Shown: positions 46,329 through 54,643 of the stretch, in pieces
Layout: every line of letters starts with the position of its first letter
How positions within the stretch are numbered: position 1 is the stretch's first letter
Source: Microbacterium sp. NC79
GTDB taxonomy: Bacteria > Actinomycetota > Actinomycetes > Actinomycetales > Microbacteriaceae
Assembly: GCF_019061125.1 (NCBI RefSeq)
Contig: NZ_JAHQYI010000001.1
Location: 310,001 to 374,000 of the forward strand
Length of the DNA stretch: 64,000 bases
Direction: 5' to 3'
Made by a program: the position numbers and the translations under genes
The notes under the pieces: model-generated
What the model was told of the DNA's origin: nothing
The model's input: only the letters and a program-made list of their open reading frames with translations
The model's database searches: none

Positions 46329-47015
46329 ATGGGGACGGGCAGGAGCTGGCTTCACGCTGTGGTGCGTGACAGCGAAGGCAAGCGTCGTCGCTGGGCGGCA
46401 CCGATTCCCTGGTTCGCGGGCATCACCGGCGTCGCTGCCCTCGGTATCGGCGGGCTCCTCGGCGGTTTGGCGCCGGTCGATGACGTGCTCGTCATCGGTG
46501 ATGAAACGACCGTGGTCGATGCCGGTGTTGTGACGATCGGCGTCGAGAAGGCGCTGATTGTAGATGACGCGGAAGAGCTCAGCATCGACCTGGACCGCGA
46601 CGAAGATCTGCTCCTGATGCGCGTGGTCGTCACGAACACGTTCAACGAGCCGATCCACGGCACCCGAATTTTTGCGCAGACCTTCGAAGCTGACCCGCTC
46701 AGTATCGTTGACGAAGGGGGAGCCAGCAGCATCCAGGTGCTTCGCATCCCCGATATCGCCACCCAGCCCAGCCTCCTGATGCGCCTCGACACGTCTGAAA
46801 TGCCTGCGATCGTGTTGCAACCAGGGGTACCGACGAAGCTCGCGATCGGGTTTGTTATTCCCGCAGACACCGACGTCAGCGAGCTCGGCATCCGGGTCGA
46901 CAAGATCACCACCTTCCAGTTCACTTTTCTCGGCGATGGCGAAGATCACGGCTTCAATTCAGAAGGACACTTCGCCACCCTCACTGTGCCCGTCACACGC
47001 GAGGTGATTCCGTGA
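46329..47015 (+). CDS. Membrane-anchored exported protein, first of three
   Basis: A 228-residue protein. ATG 46329 lies 6 nt after TAGGCT (46317-46322), which favours it over GTG 46323. A basic N-terminus (KRRRWAAP) precedes one hydrophobic segment, WFAGITGVAALGIGGLLGGL (about 27-46). The rest is an all-beta extracellular domain: VVDAGVVTIGVEKALIVDD, LLLMRVVVTNTFNEPI and FTFLGDGEDHGF. The layout resembles DUF4352-like immunoglobulin-fold proteins. First gene of a tightly overlapping three-gene operon (GTGA overlap). Function unknown. Confidence 0.65.
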   Translation: MGTGRSWLHAVVRDSEGKRRRWAAPIPWFAGITGVAALGIGGLLGGLAPVDDVLVIGDETTVVDAGVVTIGVEKALIVDDAEELSIDLDRDEDLLLMRVVVTNTFNEPIHGTRIFAQTFEADPLSIVDEGGASSIQVLRIPDIATQPSLLMRLDTSEMPAIVLQPGVPTKLAIGFVIPADTDVSELGIRVDKITTFQFTFLGDGEDHGFNSEGHFATLTVPVTREVIP

Positions 47016-47575
47016 ACCGTCTCGCATCATGGGGTCTCGGCGCCGCATTCATTGCCGCAGCGTGGGGCACGACGCTCCTCGCGCCAGCACCGACAGAATG
47101 GCGCACCCCCTATGTCACCGATATCGAGGTGGGTGAGGTGCAGACGTCAGGAAATCTCACCGTCGAAGTGCACGACGTGTATTTCGCCGATGAGCTGGTC
47201 GATTCTCAGCCCTCAGGGGTGTGGACCGGAGCCGGCAACTTTCTGGTCCTCGATCTGTCAGCGCAGGTTTACCAAGACGAGTCGATGAATCGCATCGTGA
47301 CCCGCACCGCAATTCTGGGAGACGACGAGTACTGGCCGACCGAGCGCGTCTACACGCAGATTGGGTCGGCGACGCTGTCTGCCGCTATCGCGTCGCGCGG
47401 AACCATGGTGTTTGAACTGCCTCCCGAGGTGCGAAGCGGAACCATCATCGTGCAACTGGGAAGCGGCGATGCGAAGCAAGCGGGTCAAATCACTCAGCTC
47501 GAGATTAGCCTCGAGGAGCTCACCGTTCATGACAGCATGCGGCTGGAAAAAGTGCGGTGGGAGCCGTCGCTATGA
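47012..47575 (+). CDS. Membrane-anchored exported protein, second of three
   Basis: 187 residues from GTG 47012, overlapping the previous stop by 4 nt. One N-terminal hydrophobic segment (WGLGAAFIAAAWGTTLLAP, 7-25) is either an anchor or an uncleaved signal. A beta-rich domain follows with NLTVEVHDVYFADELV and GAGNFLVLDLSAQVYQDE, again DUF4352-like. It shares domain order with its two neighbours although sequence identity by eye is low. Its stop overlaps the third gene by 4 nt (ATGA). Confidence 0.65.
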   Translation: MNRLASWGLGAAFIAAAWGTTLLAPAPTEWRTPYVTDIEVGEVQTSGNLTVEVHDVYFADELVDSQPSGVWTGAGNFLVLDLSAQVYQDESMNRIVTRTAILGDDEYWPTERVYTQIGSATLSAAIASRGTMVFELPPEVRSGTIIVQLGSGDAKQAGQITQLEISLEELTVHDSMRLEKVRWEPSL

Positions 47576-48084
47576 GCCGGTTTCGGTCGCATCTACCCGC
47601 ACTCGCCGTCGCCGCCGGTGCCGCGGTCGCGCTCGCTGGTTCCGTGGCTTTCTTCGACGTCATTCCGCGCATGCCCCCCACCTTCGACACCCGCATCGTG
47701 GCTGCGGATGAGCCGATTCAGGTCGACGGATTGCAGCTGACATCGATTGACATGACGGAGCGCGACAGCGAAGGACGCCTCCCAGACGGAGCGGTGCTGT
47801 ACGTCTTTGAGGTGGACTTCGTGCCGTCTGAAACGGATAACGAGCCAACATGCATCGCGGTACGGCTCATTGAGACCCAGGGCTCTCAGCGTACGTTTGA
47901 GCCCTTCGAGGACTGGGATATCGCCCGTGCGCGTGGCGACTATCCGGCGTCCTGTATTGCGTCCTACGAGGGTGCACCAGGAACGGTCATGATTCAGTTC
48001 GTGGTTCCCGATGACCACAGCGACCTCGCCCTCATCTTGGGGGGTCCCTACGAAGATCGGGTTCAGGTTTCCGTCGCTGAATGA
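47572..48084 (+). CDS. Membrane-anchored exported protein, third of three
   Basis: 170 residues from ATG 47572 in an ATGA overlap. The N-terminal segment LPALAVAAGAAVALAGSVAFF (8-28) is a membrane anchor or signal. The beta-domain has GLQLTSIDMTERDSEGRLPD and VLYVFEVDFVPSETDNEP, with two Cys (CIAVRL, ASCIAS) that could pair. Its 3' end overlaps the convergent membrane-protein gene by 22 nt. Confidence 0.65.
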   Translation: MSRFRSHLPALAVAAGAAVALAGSVAFFDVIPRMPPTFDTRIVAADEPIQVDGLQLTSIDMTERDSEGRLPDGAVLYVFEVDFVPSETDNEPTCIAVRLIETQGSQRTFEPFEDWDIARARGDYPASCIASYEGAPGTVMIQFVVPDDHSDLALILGGPYEDRVQVSVAE

Positions 48085-49484
48085 TGCGTCGCGGCTGGCT
48101 CCGTCTCCGGGGTGTGCCCGGTTTCGGCTGTCGCCGTGGTTTCGGCCGATTGTGCAACTTCGGTGGTATCGGTATCGGTATCGGTATCGGTGTCGGTGTC
48201 GGTTTCGGCCTCAGCGGCCGATTGCTCAGCCGCGGCGGTGTGCGCATCCTCGGCGCGGGCGACGTTCTTGTCGACGGTGACGTTCAGCGCTGTGTCGTAC
48301 GCGGCCGAAACGAGGGCGGAACGTAGCGGCTCTGAGATCGCGAGCGCGAGCGCGCCCACGATGGGCGTCACCCACCACAGGGTCTCGGGACTGAGCGGAC
48401 CCAATACTCGGAGGAGCCCGACGTCGAGCCATCCTGCGCCCAAATTCCACAGCTGGTAGAGCAACACGTAGCCGCCGAGAAAAATCGGTCCAGCGCGGAG
48501 CGCCATGGCGAGCGCCTTGCCAATGGTGGCCAATCGCCCCTTGGTATCGCCTGCGACCTGGTCAACCGCGAACGTCACGCCTTCACGCACGGTCTGATTG
48601 ACCCGCCCGTAGGTGCTCTTGACGCGCGTGAGTGCGGAGACCTGCTCGGCGAGCGGGCGTGCCGAGATCGCCTGCCCGTAGACGACACCGGCAACCATCA
48701 GCCATGCCAGGGGAGCGGCAATGAGCCCGGCAGCAGCACCGAGACCGGCCGTGATGGCTTCCCACACAGCAGCAACCGGCGGCATTGTTGCCGCAATCCA
48801 GTCGCCAATGCCGAATATCCAGGCGAACCCGACGCGGCTCTCCAACCACTCGCCTGCACCCCCAAGGAGTTCCTTGATGACGCGAACGGAGAGGAACACC
48901 CAGACGACCTCGAGGTAGACGGAGACGAGTCGCGTCCAGGTGGGCAGTCGTTTTTCGAAGCGCTTGACGATCGTACGCAACGCAAAAGCGGCGGCGACGA
49001 TGAGTAAGACGAGCGCGTTGATGTCGAGTTCGGCTTTTTCAAAGGGGTTCTCGGCACCCTCCAGAAATTCGGCGGTGAGAATCCATTGCCGCTGAATTTC
49101 TGCAGACACCTGGATGATCGAACGCATGTCTTCGTTGAAGTAGCCGGTTGCATAATAGAACGCGAAGAACGGCAGGATCGCCATCAGAATCGCGTTGATC
49201 AGCGCAGTACGCCGCTCGGCGCGCGTCGCAGCCCGTATCGGTGCCAGCGCCGACAGCGCGGGCAGCGCCTCCCGCACGATCAGGATCATCACGACATAGC
49301 TGATCAGACGAGCAAGGATCGGCAGCGGGTGCACGAACATGCCCCAAAACTCGCTGGCCGCCGTCACGAGGCCGGCAAGGCGAATCAGCAAAAAGTGCGC
49401 TGTGGCACCAGCCAGATACGCGGCTATGAGTTCAGGCCCACGTTGCCGCAGCACCGCCCCCATGATGCGAATCACCGACAACAT
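48063..49484 (-). CDS. Polytopic membrane protein of unknown function with Asp-Thr tail
   Basis: 473 residues with about eight to ten helices in three groups (about 15-90, 155-200, 240-390). The cytoplasmic C-terminal tail of about 60 residues is made of Ala/Glu/Thr with a run of Asp-Thr pairs. TACCGT (49491-49496 on the plus strand as ACGGTA) is 6 nt before the ATG, so it is likely leaderless. Convergent with and overlapping the three-gene exported-protein operon. No family recognised. Confidence 0.65.
   Translation of the reverse strand: MLSVIRIMGAVLRQRGPELIAAYLAGATAHFLLIRLAGLVTAASEFWGMFVHPLPILARLISYVVMILIVREALPALSALAPIRAATRAERRTALINAILMAILPFFAFYYATGYFNEDMRSIIQVSAEIQRQWILTAEFLEGAENPFEKAELDINALVLLIVAAAFALRTIVKRFEKRLPTWTRLVSVYLEVVWVFLSVRVIKELLGGAGEWLESRVGFAWIFGIGDWIAATMPPVAAVWEAITAGLGAAAGLIAAPLAWLMVAGVVYGQAISARPLAEQVSALTRVKSTYGRVNQTVREGVTFAVDQVAGDTKGRLATIGKALAMALRAGPIFLGGYVLLYQLWNLGAGWLDVGLLRVLGPLSPETLWWVTPIVGALALAISEPLRSALVSAAYDTALNVTVDKNVARAEDAHTAAAEQSAAEAETDTDTDTDTDTDTTEVAQSAETTATAETGHTPETEPAATHHSATET
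48165..48206 (-). repeat. Seven 6-bp units encoding Asp-Thr pairs
   Basis: On the plus strand: GGTATC four times, GGTGTC twice, GGTTTC once, back to back. They encode the DT repeat in the tail of the membrane protein; changes in copy number would keep the frame. Confidence 0.95.
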
Positions 49485-49530
49485 GTCTCAACGGTAATAC
49501 CTGATGCCGATGCGCCGTACCGAAAACGAC

Positions 49531-49574
49531 GAAACCGGAACCATCTGCGCGTCGCGCGTGATGGTTCCGGTTTC
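49531..49574 (-). terminator. Terminator of upp built from inverted CGGAACCA copies
   Basis: A perfect 15-bp stem: GAAACCGGAACCATC (49531-49545) and its complement at 49560-49574, with a 14-nt GC-rich loop that can also pair. It lies 12 nt past the upp stop and is followed on the minus strand by GTCGTTTTCGG. Confidence 0.85.
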
Positions 49575-49585
49575 GAGAAAGAGAT

Positions 49586-50218
49586 TTAGACGGTGCCGTA
49601 CAGGCGGTCTCCGGCGTCGCCGAGACCCGGAACGATGTAGCTCTTCTCGTTGAGACGCTCATCGAGCGCACCAAGCACGAGCGTGACATCGCGGTCGCCG
49701 ACCTGCTTTTCAATGGCGGCAACACCCTCGGGTGCACCGAGAATGCAGACCGCGGTGACGTCTTGAGCGCCGCGATCGAAGAGGAATTCAATGGCCGCAC
49801 CCAGCGAGCCGCCGGTGGCGAGCATCGGGTCGAGCACGAAGCACTGGCGGTCGCTGAGGTCTTCTGGCAGACGCTCTGCGTAGGTGGTCGGCTCGAGGGT
49901 TTCTTCATCGCGCGCCATGCCGAGGAAGCCCACTTCGGCGGTGGGGATGAGCTTAACCATGCCGTCGAGCATGCCGAGGCCAGCACGCAGAATCGGAACC
50001 ACGAGGGGTCGCGGTTCGGAGATGCGCACGCCGGTGGTCTTTGTCACCGGCGTCTCAATCTCGTACGGCTCAACGCGCACATTACGCGTTGCCTCATACG
50101 CCAGCAGCGTCATGAGTTCTTCCGTCAACTGACGAAAGACGGGCGATGGTGTCCGCTTGTCGCGAAGTACCGTGAGCTTGTGGGTGATCAGAGGATGATC
50201 GGCGACGTGAACACGCAT
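49586..50218 (-). CDS. upp: Uracil phosphoribosyltransferase
   Basis: A 210-residue cytosolic enzyme making UMP from uracil and PRPP. The hallmarks are [13 protein letters not shown] at the N-terminus, [12 protein letters not shown], the PRPP loop DPMLATGGS and the uracil site [10 protein letters not shown] at the C-terminus. ATG 50218 is chosen because TATTCT (50225-50230 as AGAATA) lies 6 nt upstream and family similarity begins [11 protein letters not shown]. Monocistronic with a strong terminator; divergent from tadA, the common actinobacterial arrangement. Confidence 0.97.
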   Translation of the reverse strand: MRVHVADHPLITHKLTVLRDKRTPSPVFRQLTEELMTLLAYEATRNVRVEPYEIETPVTKTTGVRISEPRPLVVPILRAGLGMLDGMVKLIPTAEVGFLGMARDEETLEPTTYAERLPEDLSDRQCFVLDPMLATGGSLGAAIEFLFDRGAQDVTAVCILGAPEGVAAIEKQVGDRDVTLVLGALDERLNEKSYIVPGLGDAGDRLYGTV

Positions 50219-50297
50219 AGATTCAGAATAACGTTTCTGGCCGCCCACCGTGGCGTCCATGCGCGTCCTGCGTTACCTGGATAGGTAGGGTTCACAT

Positions 50298-50750
50298 ATG
50301 AGCACGACGGATGAGGCGATGACGACGGCGCTTGCGTTGGCGCGTGAAGCCGCAGACGTGGGGGAGATTCCCGTGGGTGCTGTGGTGCTCTCCGCAGACG
50401 GACAGCGGCTCGGCGCTGGCCGCAATCGGCGCGAAGAAACGACGGATCCGACCGCGCATGCTGAGGTGGTGGCGCTGCGCGAAGCGGCGCTCGCGACCGG
50501 ATCATGGAACCTCAGCGGAACCACGTTGGTGGTCACGATGGAGCCGTGCGTCATGTGCGCGGGTGCGATTTTGCAATCACGAGTGTCTCGCGTCGTGTTC
50601 GGTGCGTGGGATGACAAGGCGGGTGCCGCTGGCTCCCTCTACGACGTATTACGCGACCGCCGCTTGCCCTATCGTGCGGAAGTGGTTGGTGGCGTGCGTG
50701 AAGACGAAGCCGTCTCGCTCCTGAAAGAATTCTTCGCGGAGCGTCGCTAG
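50298..50750 (+). CDS. tadA: tRNA-specific adenosine deaminase
   Basis: The 150-residue zinc deaminase converts A34 to inosine in tRNA-Arg(ACG). The zinc site is H54-A-E56 and P83-C84-V-M-C87. The start MSTTDEAMTTALALAREAAD and the GEIPVGAVV strand are typical. TAGGGT lies 6 nt before the ATG (leaderless). No tRNA gene follows it here. Confidence 0.95.
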   Translation: MSTTDEAMTTALALAREAADVGEIPVGAVVLSADGQRLGAGRNRREETTDPTAHAEVVALREAALATGSWNLSGTTLVVTMEPCVMCAGAILQSRVSRVVFGAWDDKAGAAGSLYDVLRDRRLPYRAEVVGGVREDEAVSLLKEFFAERR

Positions 50751-50795
50751 GTTCCGCTGGTCGCGCGTTCCGCGCGCTCAGTGCGACCCACGCAC

Positions 50796-51713
50796 TCAGT
50801 GCGCGACGGTTGCCGGGCTCTCGCCACCCTCGTTGAACGACGGTTTCTTGCCGAAAATCTTGGCGACCAGCAGCACGAGCGCGACAACGGTCAGACCGAT
50901 GATGAGGCCAGCGATGGCCGATACGAGGGTGTCACCGAACCACACCACGACAGCGCCAAGCGGTGCCAAGAATCCTTCGACGGCGTGCAGCATATCGACG
51001 GGGACGTGCCAGCCAACCTCCCCCAGGTTTGCCAGCACGAGGTGGCCGCCGACCCAGAGCATGGCAATGGTTCCGATGATGGAGATCGTGCGGAACACGG
51101 CGGGCATGGAGCGCACGATGCGGGTGCCGGTGTGGCGGACGCGCTTTTCTTTGTTCTTCGCCATCTTCAACCCGATGTCATCGAGTTTGACGAGCAGCGC
51201 GACGGCACCGTAGACGACACCGGTCATCAGCAGGGCGATGACGCACAGCACGGCGAGGGTCATGCCCATGCCCATGTTGGTGTCGAGGCTTGCCAGTGAG
51301 ATCAGCATGATTTCGGTGGAGAGAATCAGGTCAGTGCGCACCGCACCGAGCACGAGCTTCTTTTCGTCGCGCGCCTCGGCTTCTTCGTGCCCATGGCCAA
51401 AACCGAACCATTCCAGAACCTTCTCCGCGCCTTCGAAGCACAGGTAGGTTCCGCCGACGATCAGCAGGAAAGGCAACACCTGGGGCGCCCACGCCGTCAG
51501 CATGAGTGCGATCGGGATGATGATCACAAACTTGTTGACGATCGACCCCAGAGCGATCTTGGCGACCACGGGAAGCTCGCGAGCGGGCGTGAGCCCGTGA
51601 ACGTACTGGGGCGTCACAGCGGCATCGTCAATGACAACGCCAGCAGTTTTCGCCGAAGCCTTCATCGCTGCGCTCAAGATGTCATCGACAACAGCGAGCA
51701 AACCGACCGACAT
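50796..51713 (-). CDS. DUF808 family membrane protein (YedI-like)
   Basis: The 305-residue membrane protein has the family opening GLLAVVDDILSAAMKASAKTAGVVIDDAAV, then GSIVNKFVIIIPIALML, KLVLGAVRTDLILSTEIMLI and a C-terminal LIIGLTVVALVLLVAKIF. About six to eight helices. A His-rich loop (GFGHGHEEAEA) follows the second helix pair. Function unknown. The ATG at 51713 is preceded by a purine-rich AAGGGG stretch. Confidence 0.85.
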   Translation of the reverse strand: MSVGLLAVVDDILSAAMKASAKTAGVVIDDAAVTPQYVHGLTPARELPVVAKIALGSIVNKFVIIIPIALMLTAWAPQVLPFLLIVGGTYLCFEGAEKVLEWFGFGHGHEEAEARDEKKLVLGAVRTDLILSTEIMLISLASLDTNMGMGMTLAVLCVIALLMTGVVYGAVALLVKLDDIGLKMAKNKEKRVRHTGTRIVRSMPAVFRTISIIGTIAMLWVGGHLVLANLGEVGWHVPVDMLHAVEGFLAPLGAVVVWFGDTLVSAIAGLIIGLTVVALVLLVAKIFGKKPSFNEGGESPATVAH

Positions 51714-51770
51714 GGGTCCCCCTTTAAGTTTTAGCGGGTTCAGCCTAGTGGTCGTTGTTTGTGAGTTTTC

Positions 51771-52874
51771 TTAGTCGGCGGACTTCAACACGATCGACTC
51801 GGTCGGCGGGCCGCCAACCGGAACGTAGTCGATGCGGTGCAGGAGAGCGGCACGGAAATCTTCCGGCTCCTCCAGGTGCGGCGCGTGGCCGACGCCGTCG
51901 AAGACGAGCTCGGTGACGTGACCGCCTGCGGCAACATACGCATCGAGCACATCGCGGGTCTGGCTCACCATTTCCTGCGCGGGGGCGACGTCGTCACCTG
52001 GCCAGTCAGGGATGACCCCGAGCTTGCCCAGGTTGTTGATGTCGAAGAGCGAGTTGTCGCTGACGATGATGTCGGCATCGCCGCGAACCCACAGAATGCC
52101 GGGCTTCTTCTCCAGCTCGACGATCGAGGCGACGTTGAAGTACTGGGGTGCCATGGCGTTGAGCACGCCGATCTCGCCGGGAGCAAAACCTGGCCAGTTG
52201 TCCGAAGCCTTGGCGTCGCCTGGGTAGTTGCCCTCGGCGGTCGACGTGGTCAGCATCGACTCGACCCAGTGATCTTCGTTCACGCTGTGGAAGTCGGTCG
52301 CGATGTAGGAGGCGCGGAAGACGCTGCGCGGTGAGGTGGGCGCCTCATCCGTCGTGTCGTTGGCGGCAAGGCGAGCGACGAAGTCGGGGTTTGCACCGCC
52401 AGCACCGGTTCCGGCATCGTCGTCGGTCAGACGGGAACCATCACGGCGCGTGCCGCCGAATCCGTAGGGGGACACGGGCGATTCGAGGGTGAGCGAAAGC
52501 GTGGGGTAGTCCAGGGCGTACTGCATGATGACGCCGCCACCCATTGACCAGCCCACGAGGTGAGCGGTTTCGAGGCCGAGAGTCTCCAGCACCGAGTGCA
52601 GATCATCGGAGAAATCGCGTAGTCCACGCGTGGCATCAACGGGGAGCGAGTCGGAATTGCCGAACCCCCGGAGATCAACAGCGATGACGCGAAGGTCGCG
52701 CGGCAGGGCGAGCATGGCGACCTGCCAGAATGCGGCAGACGATACGTTGCCGTGAACGAAAACGATCGTCCGGTCGGCCGATGTGTTGGCATCGTCGGCC
52801 GTGCGCTCGAGAATTCCAGCGTTTAGGCGCGGGGTTTCGACGATGCGTGCAGTGATTCCGTCAAAGAGTGTCAT
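51771..52874 (-). CDS. Alpha/beta hydrolase
   Basis: A 367-residue hydrolase. The oxyanion motif is FVHGNVSSAAFW (39-50), the nucleophile elbow GWSMGG has S110, the acid is probably in WVRGDADIIVSD, and the catalytic His is in DGVGHAPHLEEP. It is longer than the usual 280-300 residues because of a cap insertion (about 140-240) rich in Asp/Thr/Gly. The absence of a signal peptide indicates a cytoplasmic enzyme. Substrate unknown. GAGGGA precedes the ATG. Confidence 0.85.
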   Translation of the reverse strand: MTLFDGITARIVETPRLNAGILERTADDANTSADRTIVFVHGNVSSAAFWQVAMLALPRDLRVIAVDLRGFGNSDSLPVDATRGLRDFSDDLHSVLETLGLETAHLVGWSMGGGVIMQYALDYPTLSLTLESPVSPYGFGGTRRDGSRLTDDDAGTGAGGANPDFVARLAANDTTDEAPTSPRSVFRASYIATDFHSVNEDHWVESMLTTSTAEGNYPGDAKASDNWPGFAPGEIGVLNAMAPQYFNVASIVELEKKPGILWVRGDADIIVSDNSLFDINNLGKLGVIPDWPGDDVAPAQEMVSQTRDVLDAYVAAGGHVTELVFDGVGHAPHLEEPEDFRAALLHRIDYVPVGGPPTESIVLKSAD

Positions 52875-53031
52875 TTTCCCTCATTGTCGCCGTCGTTCGA
52901 GAAGCGCCGCTTTGCGCTTCTTAAACCCATCGTAACGACCTTCTGAGAAGGTGCGATGCCGTCGGCGCGGAAAGCCCGCGAGTTGAGTGCACGGGTGCAT
53001 TCGTGCCGCACGTGGTTCCGGAATAAAAACC

Positions 53032-53037
53032 TATGAT
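53032..53037 (+). promoter_or_regulatory. -10 box TATGAT of proC
   Basis: TATGAT ends 6 nt before the proC ATG with no ribosome site in between, implying a leaderless transcript. A -35 box is not evident. Confidence 0.5.
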
Positions 53038-53043
53038 GAAGGC

Positions 53044-53871
53044 ATGACTGCTCCTGCGATTGCGATTCTTGGTGCCGGTTCGATGGGAGGCGCGATTGCG
53101 CGCGGCGTGGTTGCCAGTGGGGTGCCAACCCGCTCGCTGACGGTGACGAACCGCACCTCTGCGAAGGCTGCCGAACTCGCTGCGCTTGACGGTGTGACCT
53201 CTATCGCGCTGGCAGACAATCCGCGCGGAAACCACGATGCCGTGGCAGACGCTGACATCGTGCTGGTCGGCGTCAAGCCCGTCATGGTTGCCGATCTGCT
53301 GCGTGAGATTGCACCGTCACTGAAGCCGGGAGCGATTGTGGTCAGCATGGCGGCCGGAACCACGCTGGCGGCGATGGCGTCGGCGGCAGGTGCGAGCACG
53401 AAGATTATGCGCGTGATGCCGAATACGCCGGCAATTGTGCGTAAGGCAGTGACAGGTTTGGCATCGAACGAGAACTGCACGACGGAAGACATTGCCACGG
53501 TGCGCGCCGTGTTTGAGGCGGTCGGAACCGTCATCCTCACGGACGAAGACGGCATCGATCGGCTCTCCACTATTTCGGGTTCCGGTCCGGCCTACGTGTT
53601 TTTCTTGATCGAGCAGCTGACCCAGGCGGCGTTGCACCAGGGGTTCACGCTCGCCGATGCGCGCGCGATGGCTGAGCAGACCTTTATCGGTGCGGCCGCG
53701 CTGCTGGATGCGACAGGGGAAGACCCCGCCGAGCTGCGCCGTCGGGTAACGAGCCCGAAGGGCACGACGGAGCAGGCGATTTTCGTGATCCAAGATGCTG
53801 GCCTCGACACGATGTTCATCTCCGCCACGAACGCCGCCCTCGCCCGCGCCAAAGAACTCGCCGGCGCCTAA
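53044..53871 (+). CDS. proC: Pyrroline-5-carboxylate reductase
   Basis: The 275-residue NAD(P)H enzyme catalyses the last step of proline synthesis. The Rossmann motif is ILGAGSMGGAIARG (8-21). VVSMAAGTTLAAM, RVMPNTPAIVRKAVTG and the C-terminal signature GSGPAYVFFLIEQLTQAALH follow in order. ATG 53044 is preferred over 52987 because of the TATGAT box 6 nt upstream and because the motif is then in the family position. In many actinobacteria proC lies near the BldC-like and bS22 genes; here they are about 6 kb away. Confidence 0.96.
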   Translation: MTAPAIAILGAGSMGGAIARGVVASGVPTRSLTVTNRTSAKAAELAALDGVTSIALADNPRGNHDAVADADIVLVGVKPVMVADLLREIAPSLKPGAIVVSMAAGTTLAAMASAAGASTKIMRVMPNTPAIVRKAVTGLASNENCTTEDIATVRAVFEAVGTVILTDEDGIDRLSTISGSGPAYVFFLIEQLTQAALHQGFTLADARAMAEQTFIGAAALLDATGEDPAELRRRVTSPKGTTEQAIFVIQDAGLDTMFISATNAALARAKELAGA

Positions 53872-53882
53872 TCTCGTGCGTC

Positions 53883-53998
53883 GGGGTGCTGTGTTTGCGG
53901 CCCCCAGCCTCTGGTTCCGCGGGGTGCTGTGTTTACGGCACCCAGCCTCGCGCGCCGGGGTACTGTGTTTGCTGCCGCCAGCTTCTGGTTCCGCGGGT
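53883..53998 (+). repeat. Three degenerate 36-38-bp units
   Basis: Units begin GGGGTGCTGTGTTTGCGGC (53883), GGGGTGCTGTGTTTACGGC (53921) and GGGGTACTGTGTTTGCTGC (53957); each contains CCAGC followed by CTCTGGTTCCGC or a variant. Confidence 0.8.
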
Positions 53999-54081
53999 CC
54001 ATGGCTCGTTGACCCGTGCGAGGTTTGTCCCGCGTCGGAGACGTCGCGCCCTGTTACGCAACACGCCGGACAATCGTCACT

Positions 54082-54253
54082 CCAGTCACACAACTCCCGA
54101 CGTAAGACAACAGGCTGCCCGTTTGTCGGGCGCTCGCTCTGCGGGTGAGTACTCCCGTCCGGCAGCCTCGGCTGCTTACCCTGCGCACGATTCCCCCGCG
54201 GGTTGATGCGCGCATCGCCGGGTGTTGTCGCGCGTCGGAAGCTGTGTGACTGG
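54082..54253. repeat. Inverted repeat CCAGTCACACA / TGTGTGACTGG
   Basis: Perfect 11-bp arms at 54082-54092 and 54243-54253, about 150 nt apart. The core GTGTGACTGG is also the unit of the tandem array at 25321. Confidence 0.7.
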
Positions 54254-54400
54254 TGAGGCAAAGTCGCGGCGTGTCGCGTTTTAACCGACAACATCTCCGA
54301 CGCGAGACAACGTGCGAACGAGGGATGGCAAGTTAGCCGGCGAGTGGAGCCAGCTGAGCTGGATGCCTGGTTGGCCTGACGTTGAGGGGCGTCGTCCCGC

Positions 54401-54570
54401 GGAACCACGGACTACGGAACCAGGGGGCTACGGAACCACGTGGGCTGGGGGTTCATGGGCTGAGGAACCATGGGCTACGGAACCATGGGCTGAGGCGCGG
54501 GCGATAGAACCATGGCTGAGGAATCATGAGCTGAGAATCAGGAATCATGGGCCAAAGAACCAGGGGCTGA
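54401..54570 (+). repeat. Degenerate ~15-bp array based on GGAACCATGGGCTAC
   Basis: Roughly ten units in 170 bp. Clear copies: GGAACCACGGACTAC (54401), GGAACCAGGGGGCTAC (54416), GGAACCATGGGCTAC (54464) and GGAACCATGGGCTGA (54479); the units after 54500 are progressively mutated (AGAACCATGGCTGA, GGAATCATGAGCTGA). Confidence 0.85.
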
Positions 54571-54643
54571 GGTGCGGGCGAGATTGATCTGACAGTTGTG
54601 GATAAAGTGCGCGGTGGGGGCGGAATTCCAGTACTTTCGCTCC

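Larger units (their letters stand above)
53872..54643. other. 772-nt repeat-rich spacer, no gene seen
   Basis: Contents in order: three degenerate copies of a 36-38-bp unit (53883-53998); an inverted pair CCAGTCACACA/TGTGTGACTGG (54082-54092 / 54243-54253); two copies of CCGACG(TA/CG)AGACAAC (54097-54111, 54297-54311); then a degenerate GGAACCATGGGCT array (54401-54570). It ends with TACTTT (54632-54637), a -10 candidate for the lipoprotein gene. ORFs across it look like non-coding text. Confidence 0.55.

Noticed and set aside
53317..54408. 363-codon minus-strand ORF over proC and the repeat-rich spacer
   Set aside because: Half antisense to proC, half low-complexity repeat; no coding features.
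54401..54570. GGAACCATGGGCT array as a CRISPR
   Set aside because: Units of about 15 bp with no unique spacers; a degenerate tandem repeat.
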